Of a DNA stretch of 5,083 nt, positions 1 through 5,083 are shown piece after piece. A model generated the notes under the pieces. That model was not told where the DNA came from. It saw only the letters and a list, made by a program, of their open reading frames with translations, and did no database searches. The position numbers and the translations under genes were made by a program. This DNA is from an uncultured Porphyromonadaceae bacterium. GTDB taxonomy: Bacteria; Bacteroidota; Bacteroidia; Bacteroidales; Muribaculaceae. The first letter of the stretch is position 1. Each line of letters begins with the position of its first letter. The stretch is taken from assembly GCA_947175225.1 (NCBI GenBank), contig CAMWLX010000277.1, positions 1-5,083 of the forward strand, in the 5' to 3' direction.

Positions 1-3000
1 CATTAGCAGCGACTGTTCCATTAGCATATGAAAGAAGTGAAGATTCTGCTACTACGCTTTCTACTCCGCTTCCTACATTGCCTACATTGACTTTGCATTC
101 TGCTTTGCCGGAGAGGATAGACACTTCTACATTTGAAGAGCCATCTTCTTTTGCCTTGAATTCGATGCTCATGGTCTTGCCGTCGTAGTTCATGTTGCCG
201 GTCATCTCGATCACTTGCTCGTTGAATTCGCATATGAATGAGTCGATCAGTTCATCAGCAGAAAGTTCATCTTTAGAGAGGATAGCGATGTCAACATTGA
301 ATACTTCCCCTTTCTTCACATTTATTTCAGAAACCGGAATGTAGATCATGCTTTCGTAGTAGAGGCTCGGGTCGTAAGCATACCAGGATTGAGTGTTCCA
401 TGGAGCGCTTGAAGATGTGCCGAATTCAAATCCGAGCGACTTCATGAGCATGTCGATGTCGATATCATTCTTGTCGGTTGTGGTGCCTTCAAGGCTCTTC
501 TCTGCAAAGTCGGGGTCAATGACAGCAAGGTCTGAGACGATAATGTTGTTGATTATGCCCTCTTCATATCTCACATTATCCTTATAGATAGGATTGCCAT
601 CTGCGTCGACATCATCGTAGTCCGGCTCAGCATTGTAGCATGAGCGTCCTACTACGCGGTGTACTGTAGCAAGCTGATGAGGATATTTTTCCTTGACGTC
701 AGACTGGTCGGGATAGATGAGTGCTGACACTCCGATGAGGTTGTTGACTACAGGCACGTCTCCGTTGCCTTGCCAGTCTCCTTCAAGTTCGCCTGCGATG
801 GCGCCAAGAGCAATGGCATTAGTCCATTTTGAAGCCTTGGTAGCTTCGATAGTGCCTTCTACATAGTTGCTCTTCACCTTTGAACGGTCAAGGAAACCTA
901 CTATGCCACCGATTGTATTCTCAGCCTTCAGGTTAGCGTCTACGTGGCATTGAGAGATCACCTCGTCGCCTGTAGTGGTTGTAGCCACGATGCCGCCCAC
1001 TGTGCTTTGAGCTGTCAGATTGCCTGAGAAAGCGCAAGCAGTCACGTTCGTGCTGGTTCTGATGTCGCCAACGATGCCGCCGGCTGCCGGGCATGAAGGA
1101 AGATAGATGTCAGCTCCGGTCACTTCGCATCCGGTCACATTGGTATAAGTGTAGTTCTTGGCAGATATTCCGGCAAAGAGTCCTGAGAATTTCTCTCCTC
1201 TTGCGTTGAGACCGCGCACATGGATGTTCTCGAAAGTTGACCTTGAGGCGGTAGAAGCCACTATGGCTGCCTCCCCTTCCCCTTCAAGAAGCATTGAGAC
1301 ATTGTAGAAGTTGATATTCTTTACAGTAGCTCCTGTGCAGAGTTTGAATAGTCCTGCGTCGGAGTTGGAGTAAATATTCAGGTTGCTTATCACGTGGCCG
1401 TCGCCATCCAATACTCCTGTGAATTCCTGAATCTGTGAGAATGAAACTCCTGAGCAGTCAAAGTCTGAAATCATCTTGTAGTAGGCTCCCGGTGCGCTCT
1501 TGATTTGCTGAAGGTCGCCGGCTGTGGCAATCAGGTATGGATCGTTTTCAGTTCCTGAGCCTCCTGCAAATTTCGAGAATGGCAGAGAGTAGGATTCAGC
1601 GATATACTTATTGTCTTTGAGATAGACAATGATAAGTTCCGGATCCGCTCCTTCCATAACATAGACAGTCCTTATGTCTCCCTTTTCCTTGTCGGGAGTG
1701 AACGACTGAAGGATTCCATTTTCTGGAGAAGAAATCAGAAGCTCTTCTTGCAATACGCCTGAATTTCCGATTCTGCGCTTTACGAGAAGAATATACTCCA
1801 GATTCTTGTCTGTATTGAACACGTAGGGAGACAATGCATAAGAAGATACATATATCTGGGCCAACTCAATGTCCTTTCCTGTGGGGATCATATCGAGACG
1901 GATCATATCGCCGTTTCTGTCAAACCACATTACCGGAGCATTCAGGCTGTCGTCGTCGACTGGAATTCCTGCTGAAAGGGCACTTGCATATGCGTACCCA
2001 TCGGCAGTTGCCACGCGGTCCATTGAAGTGGAGAGTCCATACCCACGGTACATTTGATCTATTTCTGTCACCACGTTGCAGCTATAGTGGTCGACGAATT
2101 TAAACGACATCTCATCGCCCGTGTATACAAACATTGTCTGGGGTTCATACCCCGGTATGTCGCTCATCTTGACATAGTCGAATGTATTCTCTGCTATTGT
2201 CTTGATTCTGTTGCCGTCAACATCATAGACATAGTAAGATGAATTGTAATGGTCGTCATCATTGAAGAGATAATCATCCGTTGTCACTACGAAAGTCGGG
2301 CTTCCATCTGCAGTGTAGTGTCCTTCATAATCTACATCCTCGTCCCAAGAAAGAGTGCCGATTCCGTAGTATGTGCAGTAGACGTTAGGATTGTCAGTCT
2401 TCTGGGTGGCATCAATCTTGACAGAGTTGATAAGTTCCATTTCGCTCGGATATTTATCATTCATCTGATAGACATCTATTATCAGGTGATTGTCCGGAGT
2501 AAGATCCTCATTGCCTCCCATTCCTGACGGATCTACAAAGAATGATTTTTCATACTGAGCATAGATTAGAGCCAATTTGCCGTTGATTTTCTTGCAAAGC
2601 ATCATCGGTGAAGACATCTGGTCGCCCGGGAGGTCAAGCATCCTGATTTCATGCTCAAACAATACTTTAGGATCGCTGTTGTAGCCTGCCTTAGTGTAAG
2701 TGGTCAGCACTTGCTTGTATTCGGCTAAGAAATCTATGTAGTTTGGATAGTCTTTGTCAGGATCAGGTCTCGTTTCTGTGAGGAAAGTGATGTAGAAGTT
2801 CTCGGTCCACTTGTCGTTGGCTCCGTCAATTGCATCGACAGGATAGCCGGGTAGCACGCTGATGGGAACTGAATACTCTCCATCAGCCAAGTTCTCGATT
2901 GCGTAGATTTTTGTACGGGTGTTATTGACATATTCAGGAGTGTTCATGGCAAATGATACCATCACTTCATATTTGTCGTCGCTTTTGAAAAATCTTCTGG

Positions 3001-3445
3001 TCACAGTGACATCAAGCATTAAACTGGCGCATTTAATCTCACCTTCTTGAAGATCTATTTTATCGCGGACAGTTCCTATTTCATTGAATTTGCTGTCGTA
3101 GATGGTATAGGTGAAGCCTTTGAGTATATGATCTGTTACGTAGCCTCCTTCAAGTTCAACTTCATCTGTATCGTAGTTGCATATAGCATACCATTGCGTT
3201 CCGTCCGGTCCGTTGAGATATTGGAATTCATCGCCTGCCGGAGTAGTGAAGTTTGGGGCGATTCGTTGTTGGTTGCGACTGTTGCTGAATCCGGCCCATT
3301 TTTGGGTAGGAGTCACTTTGCGCATTCTGCTGAGGGGAGCAGTTTCTTTCCCCTTGAAAGCAGGATATTGGGCAGGTGCAGCGGTAGAGCCTAATGTGGC
3401 CAAGAGAGCAGCTCCCAATAGCGTTCTTTGTAATTTTTTGCTCAT
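1..3445 (-). CDS. Large secreted GLUG-repeat protein with probable C-terminal sorting tail (3' end outside window)
   Basis: The reading frame is open from ATG at 3445-3443 to the left edge: 1148 codons plus one base, with no stop, so the C-terminus is missing. Residues 1-25 form a Sec signal (KK, a Leu/Ala core, then APA before Q26). No lipobox Cys is present. Residues about 60-225 resemble an N-terminal region I recall from Bacteroidales secreted proteins (GPDGTQWY 79-86, RRFF..DDKYEVMV 150-163, ENFYITF 215-221). A long beta-rich, acidic middle of unknown function follows. From 627 the sequence AGGSGTENDPYLIA, LDGDGH at 679-684 and GGIVG-type motifs at 789, 817 and 846 mark a GLUG-type beta-helix region as in M26-like and adhesin-like surface proteins. 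Residues about 1035-1120 look Ig-like. GVESVV from 1127 looks like the start of a Por/T9SS-type sorting domain. No catalytic motif is seen. An adhesin or surface-binding role is inference. The gene has its own promoter region and follows a terminator. The frame and start are secure; the function is not. Confidence 0.93.
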   Translation of the reverse strand, partial: MSKKLQRTLLGAALLATLGSTAAPAQYPAFKGKETAPLSRMRKVTPTQKWAGFSNSRNQQRIAPNFTTPAGDEFQYLNGPDGTQWYAICNYDTDEVELEGGYVTDHILKGFTYTIYDSKFNEIGTVRDKIDLQEGEIKCASLMLDVTVTRRFFKSDDKYEVMVSFAMNTPEYVNNTRTKIYAIENLADGEYSVPISVLPGYPVDAIDGANDKWTENFYITFLTETRPDPDKDYPNYIDFLAEYKQVLTTYTKAGYNSDPKVLFEHEIRMLDLPGDQMSSPMMLCKKINGKLALIYAQYEKSFFVDPSGMGGNEDLTPDNHLIIDVYQMNDKYPSEMELINSVKIDATQKTDNPNVYCTYYGIGTLSWDEDVDYEGHYTADGSPTFVVTTDDYLFNDDDHYNSSYYVYDVDGNRIKTIAENTFDYVKMSDIPGYEPQTMFVYTGDEMSFKFVDHYSCNVVTEIDQMYRGYGLSTSMDRVATADGYAYASALSAGIPVDDDSLNAPVMWFDRNGDMIRLDMIPTGKDIELAQIYVSSYALSPYVFNTDKNLEYILLVKRRIGNSGVLQEELLISSPENGILQSFTPDKEKGDIRTVYVMEGADPELIIVYLKDNKYIAESYSLPFSKFAGGSGTENDPYLIATAGDLQQIKSAPGAYYKMISDFDCSGVSFSQIQEFTGVLDGDGHVISNLNIYSNSDAGLFKLCTGATVKNINFYNVSMLLEGEGEAAIVASTASRSTFENIHVRGLNARGEKFSGLFAGISAKNYTYTNVTGCEVTGADIYLPSCPAAGGIVGDIRTSTNVTACAFSGNLTAQSTVGGIVATTTTGDEVISQCHVDANLKAENTIGGIVGFLDRSKVKSNYVEGTIEATKASKWTNAIALGAIAGELEGDWQGNGDVPVVNNLIGVSALIYPDQSDVKEKYPHQLATVHRVVGRSCYNAEPDYDDVDADGNPIYKDNVRYEEGIINNIIVSDLAVIDPDFAEKSLEGTTTDKNDIDIDMLMKSLGFEFGTSSSAPWNTQSWYAYDPSLYYESMIYIPVSEINVKKGEVFNVDIAILSKDELSADELIDSFICEFNEQVIEMTGNMNYDGKTMSIEFKAKEDGSSNVEVSILSGKAECKVNVGNVGSGVESVVAESSLLSYANGTVAAN
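627..1567 (-). other. GLUG-type beta-helix region inside the large secreted protein
   Basis: Residues about 627-940 of the large protein. The region opens with GGSGTENDPYLIA, followed by a YYKMISDFDCSG segment, FTGVLDGDGHVISNL and AGLF. This is the usual entry sequence of GLUG and M26-type repeats in Bacteroidota and Firmicutes surface proteins. Three GGIV motifs follow at residues 789-792, 817-820 and 846-849, spaced 28 and 29 residues apart, which fits successive beta-helix rungs. The middle copy reads GGIVAT instead of GGIVG. The family is generally linked to surface adhesion. Ligand and role here are unknown, and the outer boundaries are approximate. Confidence 0.7.
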
Positions 3446-3530
3446 TTTCAAGTTATTATGAATTAAATTTATGCTTTGGTTAGTCTACACTTCTATATTT
3501 CAACATATACTATTTAGCATAGAGCCATCA

Positions 3531-3547
3531 GTAACTTACAAAGTTAC
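3531..3547. repeat. Perfect 7+7 bp inverted repeat over the promoter of the large gene
   Basis: GTAACTT at 3531-3537 and AAGTTAC at 3541-3547 are exact inverted copies separated by 3 bp (ACA). The dyad covers nearly all of the candidate -7 box at 3539-3546 and reaches the expected start of transcription. This would suit an operator for a dimeric repressor. It would also make a short hairpin if transcribed from further upstream. The arms are seen directly; the regulatory role is inferred. Confidence 0.5.
3539..3546 (-). promoter_or_regulatory. Candidate Bacteroidota -7 box (TAACTTTG) for the large gene
   Basis: On the minus strand this reads TAACTTTG, a full match to the Bacteroidota housekeeping -7 consensus TAnnTTTG. 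Transcription would begin a few bases downstream and give a leader of roughly 85-90 nt before the ATG at 3445. No good TTTG -33 box lies at the usual 19-21 bp upstream. The nearest TTTG (plus-strand CAAA at 3559-3562) is only 12 bp away. The promoter is therefore either weak or helped by a regulator. Confidence 0.5.
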
Positions 3548-3604
3548 GCATTTTTTTGCAAATTATTGATATTCCGCCTGTTTTTTTTGGTTAATTATTG
3601 TTAA

Positions 3605-3623
3605 GCGGATTCGGCTTCGCCGC
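3605..3623. repeat. Small GC-rich hairpin between terminator and promoter
   Basis: Plus-strand CGGC-TTC-GCCG at 3612-3622 can form a tight 4-bp hairpin. Alternatively GCGG at 3605-3608 can pair with CCGC at 3620-3623. It stands out as a GC-rich island in an AT-rich intergenic region and has no T tract, so it is not a terminator by itself. It might be a remnant of a dispersed intergenic repeat or a protein site; neither can be shown from one copy. Confidence 0.3.
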
Positions 3624-3639
3624 GTTGCTATAGAAGCAT

Positions 3640-3680
3640 AAAAAATCCATCTTAGCGAGATGCTGAAGATGGATTATTTT
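3640..3680 (-). terminator. Rho-independent terminator of the two-gene unit
   Basis: AATCCATCTT at 3644-3653 and AAGATGGATT at 3666-3675 form a perfect 10-bp stem. The stem extends by four A-T pairs past a single bulged base at 3676, and AGC/GCT inside the loop can add three more pairs. Read on the minus strand the stem runs into a T tract at 3645-3640. The structure begins 35 nt after the TAA of the coiled-coil gene. Flanking A and T runs make it usable in both directions, but no plus-strand gene is present to need it. Confidence 0.85.
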
Positions 3681-3715
3681 TTGAGCAGCCAAACTGATTT
3701 AGGTGAGTTGATGCA

Positions 3716-4516
3716 TTATTCTTTTTCAGCGAGCTTTGCCTTGAGATCTTCGATTTCGGTTGAAAGGTCAGCAATCTTAGAATTCAGAGCATTGTAGACT
3801 TGTGAAAGCTGATCCGAGATTCCACCCTCTCCTTTGAGTTCTGCCCAAATTTCATCAGTTGATTTAACCACCTCATTGATGGCTTCACTGTTTTCACTGA
3901 TTTGAGCTGAATTGGCGCGGTATAACATTGACATCTGTTCTGACAAGCCGCCGTCTCCATATATAGCTTCCCAAAGCTCCTTGAGTTCGGATTTAACGCT
4001 TGAAATTTCATCCTTGTTGGCGGTGTAGTACTGCGACATCTGATCGCTAAGTCCGCCGGGAGCATTGATTGCTTCCCAAACTTCATTGATTTTTGTGTTG
4101 ACTTCAGCGATTTGTTCCTCAACGTTAGCTTTGTCAGCGTTCATCACTTGAGAAAGCATGTCTTTTGTCTCAGTGAGCTGCATGTAGATCTGTTCTATCT
4201 CGGCGTTGATTTCAGCATTTTGTGCGTCGCTCGTATGAAGCACCTGAGTGATGAATTGCTGAACCTGCTCTATTTGCCCCCAGAGCTCCTGGATATATTC
4301 TGAGTTCTGAGCAATAGTGTTGGCGGCATTTCCTGCGATTGAAATCTCTTCGCCGTTGAAAGTGATGTTCTTGATATCGTTGTGGCCAAGTGTGATGGTG
4401 GTTCCGTTTTGAAGAGTGATCACCATGTTATATTCTGTTGCATCCTGTGCTGATACTTTAGCCGGCAGAATTGTTGCAAGAGCGATGGCAGCTGTTGCTA
4501 AAATAGTCTTTTTCAT
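3716..4516 (-). CDS. Exported coiled-coil protein with three W..GG[LI]S repeats, function unknown
   Basis: 266 residues. A clear Sec signal covers residues 1-23 (MKK, Ala/Leu/Ile core, VSA before Q24), which fixes the start at 4516. Residues about 29-62 form a small beta module (MVITLQNGTTITLGHNDIKNI followed by TF) of a kind often found just after the signal in Bacteroidales exported proteins. From about 66 to the end the protein is Glu/Gln/Ala/Ile-rich and predicted by eye to be alpha-helical coiled coil. Three tandem units begin at W147, W182 and W224, each with GG[LI]S[DE]Q[ML]S seven residues after the Trp. It ends in a charged helix (AKLAEKE) with no sorting-tail domain, lipobox or transmembrane anchor. 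The ATG is 24 bp after the stop of the upstream gene, which suggests co-transcription, and a terminator follows. A fibrous or oligomeric periplasmic or surface protein is likely. I recognise no named family. Confidence 0.92.
   Translation of the reverse strand: MKKTILATAAIALATILPAKVSAQDATEYNMVITLQNGTTITLGHNDIKNITFNGEEISIAGNAANTIAQNSEYIQELWGQIEQVQQFITQVLHTSDAQNAEINAEIEQIYMQLTETKDMLSQVMNADKANVEEQIAEVNTKINEVWEAINAPGGLSDQMSQYYTANKDEISSVKSELKELWEAIYGDGGLSEQMSMLYRANSAQISENSEAINEVVKSTDEIWAELKGEGGISDQLSQVYNALNSKIADLSTEIEDLKAKLAEKE
3719..4084 (-). repeat. Three tandem coiled-coil repeats in the 266-residue protein
   Basis: Units cover residues 145-179 (4084-3980), 180-221 (3979-3854) and 222-266 (3853-3719). 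Each opens with E-[VLI]-W and carries a Gly-Gly turn at 154-155, 189-190 and 231-232, followed by [LI]S[DE]Q[ML]S. Trp-to-Trp spacing is 35 then 42 residues, both whole numbers of heptads. Trp-to-Gly spacing is 7 in every unit. The copies are clearly diverged at DNA level, so they are old duplications rather than a recently expanded tract. Weaker helical segments at about 89-145 may be decayed earlier units. Confidence 0.75.
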
Positions 4517-4540
4517 CTTGTCGTCTGAATGAAATGAGTG

Positions 4541-4996
4541 TTACTTTTTAATTTTGAATGAATTGTTTGGAGTGCGGACAATGTAGTAGCCCGGTGCGAG
4601 GTCGCTGATTTCCAGCTTGACGGTTTGGTTGTCGTCAGCTTTGAATGAGGCTACATGCTGGCCCTCGATTGTGTACACATCTACAGGTGTACCGGGTTGG
4701 AGTCCGCTCAGTTTGGATCCCTCGACGTTGATTTCGTCGACGCCTGATGTCTCGGAAGGGACGAAGTCAAAACTGCTGACTTCATCGGCTTGCACTGATA
4801 TTTCCCGGTCTCCTCCTTTCACCTCGAGAAGATTGTTCTGGTAGGTGATGACGGGGGTTTCGGCAATTGGAAATTCAGCCACTACGCCGCTCTTCGTTGT
4901 GATTATCATGCGGGCTTCTGCAGCCCGGACCGCTGAGACTCCAAGCAGAAGCATCGCTACGACTGCTAAAGCACGAATAAGTAAAATTTTCTTCAT
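4541..4996 (-). CDS. Small exported protein: beta module plus Por/T9SS-type C-terminal sorting-like domain
   Basis: 151 residues. Residues 1-25 form a Sec signal (MKK, Leu/Val/Ala core, VRA before A26). Residues about 29-80 are a short beta-rich module (MIITTKSG, then VSSFDF near 73-78), the same style as the start of the downstream coiled-coil protein. Residues about 85-151 match the layout of the Por secretion/T9SS type A tail: GVDEI, then VDVYTIEGQHVASF, then LEISDLAPGYYIVRT and a final FKIKK. Such tails normally direct cargo across the outer membrane for attachment or release. Many gut Bacteroidales carry similar tails, and whether this host has a working T9SS cannot be seen here. Almost no cargo lies between signal and tail. 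It is the first gene of a probable two-gene unit, with a promoter about 50 bp upstream. The frame and start are secure; the role is unknown. Confidence 0.92.
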   Translation of the reverse strand: MKKILLIRALAVVAMLLLGVSAVRAAEARMIITTKSGVVAEFPIAETPVITYQNNLLEVKGGDREISVQADEVSSFDFVPSETSGVDEINVEGSKLSGLQPGTPVDVYTIEGQHVASFKADDNQTVKLEISDLAPGYYIVRTPNNSFKIKK

Positions 4997-5048
4997 GTGC
5001 GAAATTGTTTTTTTTACAGCGGTTAATTATGTTGTTTGAAATCGGGTG

Positions 5049-5080
5049 CAAAATTAGTAATTTATTTTGACATGGAGAAA
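5049..5080 (-). promoter_or_regulatory. Candidate Bacteroidota promoter for the two-gene unit
   Basis: On the minus strand, TAATTTTG at 5056-5049 fully matches the -7 consensus TAnnTTTG. TTTC at 5080-5077 is one mismatch from the -33 TTTG, and the 20-bp spacing is as expected. Transcription would start near 5043, giving a leader of about 45-50 nt. The leader contains an A-rich run (T tract at 5008-5015 on the plus strand) just before the ATG at 4996 and no evident Shine-Dalgarno site, as is usual in Bacteroidota. Confidence 0.65.
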
Positions 5081-5083
5081 TTT

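Noticed and set aside
1834..2527. A run of plus-strand open frames of about 60-90 codons
   Set aside because: They lie opposite the continuous large minus-strand gene, have unconvincing compositions and no domain or leader signals. They are shadows of the true frame.
3047..3461. Plus-strand frames of 115 and 94 codons near the start of the large gene
   Set aside because: They are antisense to the signal peptide and conserved N-terminal region of the large protein, overlap each other in different frames, and have no promoter.
3446..3540. Riboswitch or structured leader in the 5' region of the large gene
   Set aside because: The leader is short and AT-rich. Apart from the dyad at its start I see no conserved aptamer-like pairing and no terminator or anti-terminator pair before the ATG.
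3559..3562. TTTG (minus strand) as the -33 box for the large gene
   Set aside because: The spacing to the -7 box is only 12 bp, whereas Bacteroidota promoters normally have about 19-21 bp.
3719..4084. Recently expanded DNA repeat or CRISPR-like array in the coiled-coil gene
   Set aside because: The units are similar as protein but clearly diverged as DNA, unequal in length, and lie within one continuous coding frame.
3784..4122. A 112-codon minus-strand frame inside the coiled-coil gene
   Set aside because: It is the shifted frame of the repeat region. The main frame has a signal peptide, regular repeats and operon spacing, whereas this one is Arg/Ser/Lys-rich with no homology.
4922..4996. 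Lipoprotein signal in the 151-residue protein
   Set aside because: There is no Cys at or near the end of the hydrophobic segment. The site VRA/A fits signal peptidase I.

Overview
The window looks like chromosomal DNA from a gut-type Bacteroidota, order Bacteroidales. A Muribaculaceae- or Prevotella-like host is my inference from protein style. The supporting signs are TAnnTTTG-type -7 promoter boxes, weak or absent Shine-Dalgarno sites with A-rich leaders, exported proteins with short Sec signals, and a C-terminal domain resembling the Por/type IX secretion (T9SS) sorting tail. I see no tRNA, rRNA, CRISPR array, transposase or phage gene.

All three genes lie on the minus strand, so they read from right to left. 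The upstream unit starts at a promoter near 5049-5080. It encodes a 151-residue exported protein that is little more than a small beta domain plus a sorting-tail-like domain (4541-4996). After a 24-bp gap comes a 266-residue exported coiled-coil protein with three tandem W..GG[LI]S repeats (3716-4516). A strong stem-loop with a T tract (3640-3680) closes this two-gene unit.

The region between 3446 and 3715 holds that terminator, a small hairpin, two A/T tracts, a -7 box and a perfect 7+7 inverted repeat overlapping the -7 box. It then leads into a third gene covering 3445 to 1. That gene runs off the left edge after 1148 codons. It encodes a very large secreted protein: signal peptide, conserved Bacteroidales N-terminal beta region, long beta-rich middle, GLUG-type beta-helix region, Ig-like segment, and the first residues of what looks like another sorting tail.

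Taken together, the window is a cluster of cell-surface or secreted proteins with no recognisable enzymes. The two small proteins are probably made together and share a related N-terminal beta module, but only one has the sorting-like tail. An anchor-and-partner arrangement is therefore possible but unproven. The most distinctive points are the heptad-compatible spacing of the coiled-coil repeats, the nearly cargo-less sorting-tail protein, and the operator-like dyad on the large gene's promoter. I find no evidence for a defence system, mobile element or other clearly new machinery.
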